Notes under the pieces: generated by a model | The model's database searches: none | Told to the model about the DNA's origin: nothing | What the model saw: the letters and a program-made list of their open reading frames with translations, nothing else | Made by a program: the position numbers and the translations under genes | Part shown: one piece after another, positions 56,521 to 64,000 of the stretch | Position numbering within the stretch: the stretch's first letter is position 1 | Layout: the number at the start of each line of letters is the position of its first letter | From: Tolypothrix bouteillei VB521301 | Lineage (GTDB): Bacteria; Cyanobacteriota; Cyanobacteriia; Cyanobacteriales; Nostocaceae | Reading direction: 5' to 3' | DNA: 64,000 bases | Assembly (NCBI RefSeq): GCF_000760695.4 | Contig: NZ_JHEG04000001.1 | Span: forward strand, 1,954,717-2,018,716

Positions 56521-57282
56521 ATGAGTGAAAAAAAGATGACTTCTCCAAGTGGCTTGGAGTATTACTACGTTAGTAGTCAAGAGGAAACACAATATATTTA
56601 TTCAGAAATCTTTACTGAACAGCAATATATTGGACATAATATTGTCATTAACGAAGGTGATTGTATATTTGATGTTGGGGCTAATATTGGACTCTTCTCT
56701 CTATATGTAAGTACCATCCAAGAAAAATTAAAAATTTATGCTTTTGAGCCAATTCCAGAAACTTTTGCCGTGTTAGAAAAAAATAAACAGTTGCACTCCC
56801 TAGATAATCTGTTCGTATTTAACTATGGTTTGAGTTCAGAAAACAACTTAGAAAAAGCGTTCACTTTTTATCCCGACATGGCGGGAAATTCAACAACAAG
56901 ACCTGGTGAAATACTTGTGGAGCAGGAGTCTTTTCCTTCTGAAATCAGAATAGAAGACCTCTTTAAAGATTTTTTTCAAGATGAGAAAAAAATAAAATGT
57001 GAGGTAAAAACACTGTCTTCGGTGATTTCTGAATTAGGGATTAGCTCAATAGAATTATTGAAGATTGATGTAGAAGGAGAAGAATACGAAGTTTTGAAAG
57101 GCATAGAAGACAGTGACTGGTCTAAAATCAAGCAAATAATTGCTGAAGTTCATGATAAAAATGGGCGAATAGAAAAAGTGAAAAAAATGCTGACTTCCCA
57201 TGGTTTTAACATAGAACTGCGAAAAAGAGAACTTTTACCTTCTACATATGTAGATACCTTTAATTTGTATGCTAAGCGTTAA
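56521..57282 (+). CDS. FkbM-family SAM-dependent methyltransferase
   Basis: 253 aa from ATG 56521; TTG 56500 would add seven residues. SAM-binding motif I IFDVGANIGLFSLYVS, acidic end of strand 2 in IYAFEPIPE, and the C-terminal LKIDVEGEEYEVLKGIED, all FkbM-like. Such enzymes O-methylate sugars or natural products. It is convergent with a glycosyltransferase gene, overlapping it by 4 bp at the stops, which suits a role in glycan decoration but does not prove it. Confidence 0.85.
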   Translation: MSEKKMTSPSGLEYYYVSSQEETQYIYSEIFTEQQYIGHNIVINEGDCIFDVGANIGLFSLYVSTIQEKLKIYAFEPIPETFAVLEKNKQLHSLDNLFVFNYGLSSENNLEKAFTFYPDMAGNSTTRPGEILVEQESFPSEIRIEDLFKDFFQDEKKIKCEVKTLSSVISELGISSIELLKIDVEGEEYEVLKGIEDSDWSKIKQIIAEVHDKNGRIEKVKKMLTSHGFNIELRKRELLPSTYVDTFNLYAKR

Positions 57283-58346
57283 AGTTTAGTTAACAACTGG
57301 CTGAAGCGTCGGGCGGTAACAGGTGCATCAAACTCTGCAACTTTAACCCGCCCTGCTTTGCCAAGTGCAGAGCTTTTCTCTGGTGATAAAAGTACTTCTG
57401 CTAGCTGACGTGCTAAATCTTCCGGATCTAGAGGGGTTGCTAGCAAACCTTGTACGCCATGTTGAATTAATTCGGGTGTAGAGGACGAACGACTGGCGAC
57501 AATGGGCTTGCTAGTTGCCATGGCTTCAGCAAAGACAATCCCAAAGCCTTCTTGCAGGCTTGGCAAGCAGAAAACATGACAGCGAACGTACTCGCGTACT
57601 AGTTTCTCATAAGGGAGGTAGCCGAGGAAGGTTACGTTTTGATTTAAATTGAGTTCTTGAGTTAGACGGCGCAAGTTGTCCCATTCTGGTCCTTTGCTTG
57701 CAATTCGCACTTCCACATCTGGTATTCGATCGCGGAGAATTGCTGTTGCTCGAACCAGGGTAGCAACGTTTTTACGCGGATACTGCACGCCAACACACAA
57801 TACGGTGGGACGCGCATTATTAGCTTCTTGACTGATAGATGTTATTGCTGCATCCCATGCTTGGAGGTCGATAGGAGGCGGTACAATTTGGATGTCTTTG
57901 GTGTAGTTATAGAGATAGCTTAGCCTGGTGCGAGAGTAATCGCTAGTGGCAATTACCATATTGGCACGATGGACGCTGACTCGTTCTGCTTTTGCCATCA
58001 ACTCTAAAGAGACACGTACCCACCCCCGCTCAAACTTGGCTTCGTCGGCAATAATACCATGAATGTAAGCAATAAATGGGGGTTTGATGCGATTGGCAAT
58101 GGTGTAACCATCCATATCAAGACCAATAACAGCATCGTAATTGTCGAAGCATCGTGGATCGAGCCCCCAATTCCATCGGAAACGATCTACCATGTAGCCC
58201 ATCAATCCAGTTGGTTGAGAGGGGGTAAAAACATCAACGGTAGGATGTAGCGATCGCAGGTTAGCAATCAGGTGTGCATTACCCACAAAAGTTCCGCTTC
58301 CTAGCTCGGCATTTTGGGGAGTAGCTGTGATAAATGCTAGCTTCAT
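57279..58346 (-). CDS. Glycosyltransferase family 4 protein
   Basis: 355 aa, GT-B fold. The C-terminal Rossmann half carries the E-x7-E donor motif in PSLQEGFGIVFAEAMATSKP, preceded by NVTFLGYLPYEKLV. The N-terminal half starts MKLAFITATPQNAELGSGT. Likely transfers an activated sugar in polysaccharide, lipopolysaccharide or glycolipid synthesis; acceptor unknown. The 3' end overlaps the convergent FkbM gene by four bases. Confidence 0.88.
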   Translation of the reverse strand: MKLAFITATPQNAELGSGTFVGNAHLIANLRSLHPTVDVFTPSQPTGLMGYMVDRFRWNWGLDPRCFDNYDAVIGLDMDGYTIANRIKPPFIAYIHGIIADEAKFERGWVRVSLELMAKAERVSVHRANMVIATSDYSRTRLSYLYNYTKDIQIVPPPIDLQAWDAAITSISQEANNARPTVLCVGVQYPRKNVATLVRATAILRDRIPDVEVRIASKGPEWDNLRRLTQELNLNQNVTFLGYLPYEKLVREYVRCHVFCLPSLQEGFGIVFAEAMATSKPIVASRSSSTPELIQHGVQGLLATPLDPEDLARQLAEVLLSPEKSSALGKAGRVKVAEFDAPVTARRFSQLLTKL

Positions 58347-58378
58347 TTAAGCTCTACGTGTTAGGAGCAATCGTATTA

Positions 58379-59353
58379 TCACTCAATTTGTGTGCAATCT
58401 AATAGCCCCCGATCTGCGTCTAGAGTTACCTTCACACCTACTGGTAAAGCAGCGTTTGGTCCATCATGACCAAAAGGTAGACCGGAAACCACAGGAATGC
58501 CTAAATTACCCAAGCGATCGCGTAAAACTTCCTCAATAGTGAAACTAGGGACATTGGGAGGTGGTTCGCATCGGCTAAAGCGCCCCAAAGCAATACCTCG
58601 AACTTTTTGCAAAGCACCACTCATTCGCCATTGAGTCAGCAGTCTGTCTATTCTGTAAGGTGCTTCTGTCACATCTTCCCATGCCAAAATTACACCATCC
58701 ATATCTGGCTGTAATGGTGTACCTAGGAGATGAGTTGCTACTGTGAGATTGGCTGGTAATAAAATACCACTAGCAATGCCACCACCCCAGCCGTCACCTT
58801 CTAAAGGTGCTAAAGGACGACCTTCCACCAAATCAAATAATCTTTGAATTGACCACTCTGGTTCTGAAGCTAGAGTTGTCATGACAGGACCGTGAACGCT
58901 TGAAATACCTACTGTATAAAGACTCCACAAAAGGGCAGTAATGTCAGAAAAACCAATTAACCATTTAGGGTTAGTCAGTAGGGGACTTGGAGTTCCAACG
59001 GCTTGGGAAGCGGAGGGTGAGGGGGACAATTCTCCCATTGTCCATACCCAATCTTCGAGAATGCGTGCGCTACCAAAACCACCTCTCGCACATAGAATTC
59101 CACGACATTGCAGTTTTTGCCAAGCCGTTGCTAGTTGATGGCGGCGGTTTTCATCTTGACCTGCTAAATATCCCCATTTGTCATCAAACCCCGACGCTAA
59201 CTCAACTTGGTAACCTCGCGATCGCCAAATTTCAACTCCTTTTTGAAACGATTCAAATTCTCTCAAAGCACCACTTGGTGAAATAACTTGCAGTAGATCG
59301 CCCGGTTTTAGGGATTGCGGGACAATTTTAGATGGGTATTGGGCGTTGGACAT
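58379..59353 (-). CDS. LD-carboxypeptidase (peptidase family S66)
   Basis: 324 aa. S66 triad candidates: Ser in IGFSDITALLW, Glu in ILAWEDVTEAPYRIDRLL, His in GLPFGHDGPNAALPVG. CARGGFGSARIL and SSVHGPVMTTL are typical blocks. The family cleaves L,D-bonds of murein tetrapeptides during recycling, or microcin-like amides (MccF). The ATG at 59353 and the first codons (MSNAQYPSK) lie within a heptamer-type repeat, so the N-terminus may have been reshaped. Confidence 0.88.
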   Translation of the reverse strand: MSNAQYPSKIVPQSLKPGDLLQVISPSGALREFESFQKGVEIWRSRGYQVELASGFDDKWGYLAGQDENRRHQLATAWQKLQCRGILCARGGFGSARILEDWVWTMGELSPSPSASQAVGTPSPLLTNPKWLIGFSDITALLWSLYTVGISSVHGPVMTTLASEPEWSIQRLFDLVEGRPLAPLEGDGWGGGIASGILLPANLTVATHLLGTPLQPDMDGVILAWEDVTEAPYRIDRLLTQWRMSGALQKVRGIALGRFSRCEPPPNVPSFTIEEVLRDRLGNLGIPVVSGLPFGHDGPNAALPVGVKVTLDADRGLLDCTQIE

Positions 59354-59398
59354 TGGTCATCGGTTACTGGACATTGTTCACTGGTCACTGGTCTTGTC
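59339..59398. repeat. ACTGGTC/ACATTGGTC heptamer-type repeat bridging two genes
   Basis: GGACATTGGTCATCGGTTAC and TTCACTGGTCACTGGTC-type units fill the gap. They encode the start MSN of the LD-carboxypeptidase and the end KTSDQ of the upstream HEAT protein (both on the minus strand). Confidence 0.6.
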
Positions 59399-60559
59399 TT
59401 CTCTTTCCTGACTCGGTAAAGAACGGATGCGGTTCATTTGTGAAAGAGCGTACTTTGCTGTGGCTTGTACCTCAGCATCGGGGTCGTGCATGGCGTGTGA
59501 TACCATTTGGCTCACTTGAGCCATCATGTCATAAATCCGAGTCAAATCGCGGATAGCATTTTTCCGCACTTGGGGGCTTTCATCCTGCAACGAAATTGCC
59601 AAAGCACGATTCATGGGTTTCAGTGTCCGAGTGCCAATTTCTGCCAAAGCTGCCAAAATTAAGCTGCGTTGCTGAGTATCTGCATCTACCATCAGTTCCA
59701 CCAGAGGTTGAACCGCTCTTGAATCTCCCTGTTGTCCCAAATCCCAGATAGCTTTACGGCGTTGTGTGGGATCTGCGCTGTGCAAGTCCTCTATCAATTG
59801 CTCGATGATGTTGACTTTGGCAAGGCGAGAAGTTTTTTCTACTGATAGAAGTTGGGGTTTAAGGTTTGCAACTGTTTCTGGTGGGACAAGTTCGCTAGTT
59901 CTTAAGTATCCTGCATTCGCTGTTGTGGTGTGTTCTTGTCTTGATGGCGTAACAGAGTTGGTGTGTTCTTGAGGAGAAGTTTCAATATAGCGAGCAGGTT
60001 TTTTGACTTGACTGAATCCCTTAATAATGTAAGCGAGTGCGCCAAGACTTCCTATAGTACCCATACCAACCAGCAGCCACCACAGTATGTCCTGTTTTTC
60101 TACTGGGTCTGTTGTTGTAGTACTGGCTGAGATGGCATTGCTTGCGATCGCTACAGAAGGTGTCAAAGACTTTTTCTGAATATTTTGTTCAAGATTCTGC
60201 TTTGTAACAGTTCCAAATACACCGTCTGCAACTAAACCCCTAGCTTGCTGAAATTTGGCGACAGCCACACTTGTCACACCACCATATTTACCGTCTATTT
60301 CACCATCGTAGTACCCCAACTCTTTCAATAAGGTTTGGAGTGTTCTCACTTCCGTACCCGTGCTACCAGGTTCGAGGAGATTAGAAATCTTGACATTGTC
60401 TGTAGAACTGACTTGAGCAAGTTTAAAGCCTTTCACAGCTTGGGTAGGGGTAGCGTTGCTTGCTAAATTATGGTCAAGACCCAAGCAAGCAAAGCAGGCA
60501 ATGAGAAATACAGAGGAACTACGTAGCCCCATATAAAGTTTTTTAGGTAGGATATGCAT
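59378..60559 (-). CDS. Peptidoglycan-binding / transmembrane / HEAT-repeat protein
   Basis: 393 aa. Signal-like start (FLIACFACLGLDHNLAS), a PG_binding_1 domain at about 60-122 (LLEPGSTGTEVRTLQTLLKE, YGGVTSVAVAKFQQ, ADGVFGTVT), a membrane helix at about 158-179, then three to four HEAT repeats (260-390; RRKAIWDLGQQGDSRAVQPL). The layout suggests a protein that touches the cell wall outside and a partner inside. It precedes an LD-carboxypeptidase, another murein-related gene. The last five residues come from the spacer repeat. Confidence 0.8.
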   Translation of the reverse strand: MHILPKKLYMGLRSSSVFLIACFACLGLDHNLASNATPTQAVKGFKLAQVSSTDNVKISNLLEPGSTGTEVRTLQTLLKELGYYDGEIDGKYGGVTSVAVAKFQQARGLVADGVFGTVTKQNLEQNIQKKSLTPSVAIASNAISASTTTTDPVEKQDILWWLLVGMGTIGSLGALAYIIKGFSQVKKPARYIETSPQEHTNSVTPSRQEHTTTANAGYLRTSELVPPETVANLKPQLLSVEKTSRLAKVNIIEQLIEDLHSADPTQRRKAIWDLGQQGDSRAVQPLVELMVDADTQQRSLILAALAEIGTRTLKPMNRALAISLQDESPQVRKNAIRDLTRIYDMMAQVSQMVSHAMHDPDAEVQATAKYALSQMNRIRSLPSQEREDKTSDQ

Positions 60560-60824
60560 TACTAACGCATTAATGCCACGGTAACAAGCTATTTTAATGT
60601 TAAGTTTTTTCTTGGCTACAAAATAATTAAATACACCCTACTTATCCAAGCCATAGAAAACTGTAACTATAGAGATGCTAGTAGCTAGCAGCTTAACAGC
60701 TCGGTATACGTAAATAAAGAGAGTAACAGATGAATATGATTGAAAAATACCATAGCCTGTTTCCCATCTTTTATCAATGCCGCGAATTTTGATAATTCTT
60801 TCTTTTTCAGTACTTTTTTTTAAC

Positions 60825-61895
60825 TTACGGTAAACTCTCTGGTTCCGATTCGCGTAACGGTACGGAAACTCTATTCAGTTTTCTTGCAGAAGCTTCTAAC
60901 AGGGATTGTTGCTGTGCAGTATTTGTATCACTGGCGACGAGTTTATGACCGGCTTGTGCTAAAGTATCGCGCTGATTGATGAGGTAAATACTGACTAGAG
61001 TCAATCCTACTCCTACCCACTGCACCGGGCTTAGTACTTCTTGAAGAAGCAAATTCCCAAATAGCAAAGCAAATACAGGTGTGAGAAAGGTTAGAGAACT
61101 TAAACTGGTGAGACTGCCACTAGAGGCAAAATAGAAAAATAAGCCGTATGCGATCGCACTTCCAAACACTGTAGCGTAGCATAAAGCCAGCCAATCCGAA
61201 GGAACAAGATTCTGTATCTGTTGGGATTCTGTCACTGCTGAAACTCCCCACAATGGCAATCCACCCAGAATCATGTGCCATCCTGTAGCGGTCACGGGGT
61301 CGGCGTGACGACACACAAAGCGAATTAGTACAGTTCCCACTGCCATACTAAGCGCTGCCAAAAGCATTAACCATTCGCCACTCTCTAGAAAGGAGTGTGG
61401 GAAAGTAGTAGAGGAGGGCAAGGAATTAGAGAGCAGACCTAAGATTAACTCATCTGGTAAGCCAATTAAACTAATACCCATCACTCCGAGCGCAAGTCCC
61501 AACCATCCCCACAAACCAATCCGTTCTTGGAACAGCCACAAAGACAATAAAGCAACTGCTAAAGGTTGAGAATCAATCATTACAGACCCCAGCCCAGCTC
61601 CGGTTCTGACTAACCCTGCTGCTAAAAAGCCCTGAAATAGAGTTCCATCTATCAAAGCAAATAGAGCGATCCACAACCACGCCAACCATCCTTTTGGCTG
61701 AGGTTTTCCCATGAATGCTGCTGCGATCAGAATAAGTACCCCTGCTGGTATCAAACGCACCCCTGCTAAAAAGAATGGTGTTGTGTGGGGGATCGCTCCT
61801 TTCATAGCCACCATTGCAGTACCCCACAAGAAAAATGGGGCTATCAGCAGTATTGGTGCGAAGGGTTGTTGAGATGCACTGAGCTTCAGTTGCAT
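60825..61895 (-). CDS. DMT-superfamily EamA transporter
   Basis: 356 aa, ten helices in two EamA halves (about 12-145 and 170-305), e.g. FFLWGTAMVAMKGAIPHTTP and MLLAALSMAVGTVLIRFV. Family members export amino acids, metabolites or drugs. The C-terminal 45 residues are hydrophilic. Substrate unknown. An upstream spacer separates it from the GNAT gene on the other strand. Confidence 0.85.
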   Translation of the reverse strand: MQLKLSASQQPFAPILLIAPFFLWGTAMVAMKGAIPHTTPFFLAGVRLIPAGVLILIAAAFMGKPQPKGWLAWLWIALFALIDGTLFQGFLAAGLVRTGAGLGSVMIDSQPLAVALLSLWLFQERIGLWGWLGLALGVMGISLIGLPDELILGLLSNSLPSSTTFPHSFLESGEWLMLLAALSMAVGTVLIRFVCRHADPVTATGWHMILGGLPLWGVSAVTESQQIQNLVPSDWLALCYATVFGSAIAYGLFFYFASSGSLTSLSSLTFLTPVFALLFGNLLLQEVLSPVQWVGVGLTLVSIYLINQRDTLAQAGHKLVASDTNTAQQQSLLEASARKLNRVSVPLRESEPESLP

Positions 61896-62045
61896 GGGAG
61901 TGGGTGCGCCTTTGTTTTACAATTGCGAGAAATACTTTACACAATTGTACCGAATTATGTTGTTTTGTAAAGGAACCTCAAAGTTATACTGGAGACTGGT
62001 AAGTTTCCCAAAGCTGGATCGTTAATTGTTAATGCCCTCACCACA

Positions 62046-62585
62046 ATGATTCTTTCCTCCAAACGTCTTATCTTACGAGAATTTATACCGGAAGACTGGG
62101 AACCGATTTTTGAGTACCAAACAGAACCCCAATATCTGGAATTTTACGAATGGGAGACACGTAGCAAAACTGAGGTGCAGGAATTTGTACAAATGTTTTT
62201 AGAACAACAAAAGCAAGTACCGAGAACGAAATTTCAGTTAGCGATCGTCTTAAAATCTGAAGAAAAAGTCATTGGTAATTGCGGTATTCGTAAAATCAAA
62301 CCAGAGTTACCAGAAGCTTCCCTTGGTTACGAAATTGCTTCAGATTACTGGGGAAAGGGATATGCAACTGAAGCAGCAAGCACGATGATAAAGTTTGGGT
62401 TTGAGGAGTTGAAGCTAAAGCGCATTTATGGATGGTGCATTGCTGAAAACCTTGCTTCTGCTAGAGTCATGCAAAAAGTTGGGATGCAGTTTGAGGAAAG
62501 ATTTACTGAGAATGAGTGGTTTAAGGGACGTTGGTGGGATACTTTGATTTTTGGAATTTCAAAAGCTCGGTGGGAAAAGCTATGA
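62046..62585 (+). CDS. GNAT-family acetyltransferase, RimJ/RimL type
   Basis: 179 aa. Starts SSKRLILREFIPEDWEPIFEY; acetyl-CoA region SLGYEIASDYWGKGYATEAA with WGKGYA as the pyrophosphate loop; ends with RIYGWCIAENLASARVMQKVGMQFEE. This is typical of N-terminal ribosomal-protein acetyltransferases and related small-molecule acetylases. Acceptor unknown. Single gene, followed by a MITE-like element. Confidence 0.88.
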   Translation: MILSSKRLILREFIPEDWEPIFEYQTEPQYLEFYEWETRSKTEVQEFVQMFLEQQKQVPRTKFQLAIVLKSEEKVIGNCGIRKIKPELPEASLGYEIASDYWGKGYATEAASTMIKFGFEELKLKRIYGWCIAENLASARVMQKVGMQFEERFTENEWFKGRWWDTLIFGISKARWEKL

Positions 62586-62610
62586 GCTACTTCAATCCCC
62601 AGTGTATAGG

Positions 62611-62757
62611 CTGCGGTGGTGTACACATCTTTAGAGATCTCCCTAAAATCCCCAATAAATTGGGGGATTGAAAAATTTTCCCCCCAATTTATCGGGGGGT
62701 TAGGGGGGATCGAAACTGCAAGAATGCACTTTAGAAAACTTGTGTACACCACCGTAG
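62611..62757. mobile_element. MITE-like palindromic element
   Basis: 147 bp bounded by 17-bp terminal inverted repeats with one mismatch (CTGCGGTGGTGTACACA and its partner at 62741-62757). The inside carries a second inverted repeat: a GATCTCCCTAAAATCCCC arm at about 62635 pairs with a GGGGGGTTAGGGGGGATC arm ending near 62711, both next to AATAAATTGGGGG / CCCCCAATTTAT. No coding capacity. Size and structure fit a non-autonomous miniature transposon or a large repeat hairpin. Confidence 0.7.
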
Positions 62758-62905
62758 AGACTATAGGACGGCTAAAGCCAGCCATTCAATGTTGTAGGGG
62801 ATAGCCGCACCTACAAGAATCGGTAATTTTAATTTTTCTGTACAGTAAGGGCGCAAAGCCTTGCGCCCCTGTTTGGTTCAAATGAATGCCATCCTTTTTC
62901 TTTAT

Positions 62906-64000
62906 CTAACAACTACTTGGAACAGTGGATGTTTCCAAAATAGGCACTAATTTCACCCCAAACTCTGCTTCAAAAATTCCTTTGTTATAATCTAAACTCC
63001 ACATTTCTAAAGCACAATCATCATCAAAATGTGCTGGAAAAATTTTAAGTTGGAATCCCCGATCTTTAGGCAAAGATTCACATTGGACTCTTGTAATCGC
63101 TCCAATTTGCCGCCTATCTAAAGCTACTCCCAATCTTAAAATAGCACTTAACTGGTTAACAATTTGCCTGTGAGTTTTACTGGCCAAATTCCCATAACTA
63201 TCATGCTTTTTCTTAGGTGCTGATTTACGATGGTAGCGTGCTAAGTTAGCAATGATTTCTATCTCTGTTTCGTTGTAACCTAGCAACTCACTATTACGAA
63301 TGAGATAATATGAGTGCTTGTGGTGTGAGGAGTGACTGATATAATGACCGCAATTGTGTAAGATTGCAGATGCCCAAAGCAATTGCCGTTCTTCAGCACC
63401 CCAATTGTGAAGTATTCCTTTGGTTTGGTCAAATAGACTTAAAGCAAATACGGCAACCCGATCGCTGTGCTCTATATTAACGTGGAATTTCTTTGCTGTT
63501 TTCAGAACGCTTCGTTGGCGTACCGTACTCTGATAGCGCAGACGGTCGTCAATTAAACCGTGAGTCAGCATCCAATCTACAATTACGCCCTCTCTTAAAG
63601 AACGCTCGCACACAACAAATGATTCAACTCCCAACAGAGTCATTGCTTCCTGCATGACAATCGCACCAGCCAGTATCACTTCCGCCCGTTTTTCTGGCAT
63701 ACCGGGAATAGTCGCTCGTTCTACATTGCTCATTAAGCGCAAGCGATTGACCAACTCGCGCAAATTCCTCAGGTGTACTTCATAACCGTTGAGAGTAGAG
63801 GGAACATAACCCAACTTTTCCCGCGCATCAATCGCTGCTAAAGTTTCCGCCGTACCGGAAGTACCAACCAGGCGGGGATGTTCGCCAAACTTGATATTTG
63901 CCTGTACTTCTTCTACAGCCCGCTCTAGCATTCCGCGTGTATAAGCTTGTAAGTACTCAAATTCAATATTGCTGATGGGATCGGTTTTAATGAATTCACC
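62906..64000 (-). CDS. Ppx/GppA-family phosphatase with C-terminal HD-like domain (5' end off window)
   Basis: 364 codons are in view; the frame stays open to the right edge, so the N-terminus is missing (ATG at 63931 is internal). The Ppx/GppA ATPase-fold half is represented by RLVGTSGTAETLAAID and AEVILAGAIVMQEAM. The C-terminal half is an HD-like region with ILHNCGHYISHSSHHKHSYYLI, as in E. coli Ppx. It should hydrolyse polyphosphate or pppGpp. No neighbouring ppk is visible. The Ppx and GppA functions cannot be told apart here. Confidence 0.88.
   Translation of the reverse strand, partial: GEFIKTDPISNIEFEYLQAYTRGMLERAVEEVQANIKFGEHPRLVGTSGTAETLAAIDAREKLGYVPSTLNGYEVHLRNLRELVNRLRLMSNVERATIPGMPEKRAEVILAGAIVMQEAMTLLGVESFVVCERSLREGVIVDWMLTHGLIDDRLRYQSTVRQRSVLKTAKKFHVNIEHSDRVAVFALSLFDQTKGILHNWGAEERQLLWASAILHNCGHYISHSSHHKHSYYLIRNSELLGYNETEIEIIANLARYHRKSAPKKKHDSYGNLASKTHRQIVNQLSAILRLGVALDRRQIGAITRVQCESLPKDRGFQLKIFPAHFDDDCALEMWSLDYNKGIFEAEFGVKLVPILETSTVPSSC

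Noticed and set aside
60739..60801. 20-codon ORF (MNMIEKYHSLFPIFYQCREF) with a GAGAG upstream
   Set aside because: Too short, and no downstream gene on that strand for it to regulate as a leader peptide.

Overview
The window is chromosomal DNA from a filamentous, very probably heterocyst-forming cyanobacterium (Nostocales; a Scytonema/Tolypothrix/Calothrix-like genome would fit). The reasons are petG and a CytM-type cytochrome c, an SLH-plus-OprB porin, DUF3370 and DUF3727 proteins, PatA-type and HetC-like proteins, kinase/GAF/histidine-kinase hybrids, many HIP1 octamers (GCGATCGC), and short tandem heptamer repeats with hairpins in the spacers. No rRNA, tRNA or CRISPR array was seen.

Layout. 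1-1911: end of a taxis-type locus (CheW, PatA-like response regulator). 1912-3905: gene-poor, AT-rich gap. 3906-6091: cassette of a TauD-like dioxygenase, a TauE/SafE-type exporter and a VOC protein. 6221-9240: porin followed by a membrane-anchored zinc-ribbon/substrate-binding protein. 9904-12835: lipid-flippase-like ABC protein and a PIG-V-like mannosyltransferase. 12907-18389: type I secretion set on the minus strand (parvulin, HetC-like ABC exporter with a degenerate C39 domain, HlyD adaptor). 19026-22737: candidate defence or signalling island with a double DHp-mimic protein, a NACHT NTPase and a small ORF; two near-identical 23-bp elements lie just upstream of the two outer genes. 22766-25392: housekeeping block (cytM, petG, rsmD, hisH, a C15-type peptidase). 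25433-31190: DUF3370 protein, then two remnants of large kinase/ATPase/histidine-kinase genes. 31330-36830: HEAT protein, proB, YqeG phosphatase, DUF3727, ruvX, GNAT. 37154-45004: small unknown gene, two sensor kinases and a B12-type radical SAM protein. 45082-47134: membrane protein and DnaJ-like zinc-finger gene, separated by a TnpB-only IS605-family insertion. 47157-52529: epimerase, hemE, membrane protein, S9 peptidase. 52773-56156: ECF transporter (S, fused A-A', T). 56500-62585: FkbM methyltransferase, glycosyltransferase, LD-carboxypeptidase, peptidoglycan-binding/HEAT protein, DMT transporter, GNAT. 62611-62757: MITE-like palindrome. 62906-64000: truncated Ppx/GppA phosphatase.

How parts work together. 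The secretion set looks complete except for a visible cargo, and its C39 domain has lost the catalytic residues, so it probably recognises rather than cleaves its substrate. The NACHT island is the best candidate for an undescribed system: a STAND-type ATPase beside a protein made of two histidine-kinase dimerisation domains that both lack the phospho-acceptor histidine, with a shared direct-repeat element (TTTACCG, 10-bp period) at the likely promoters of the flanking genes. The repeat families have also reshaped coding sequences: they supply a start codon, a C-terminus, an N-terminal extension and an insertion inside an ATPase domain. All assignments are by eye from sequence motifs; no searches were run.
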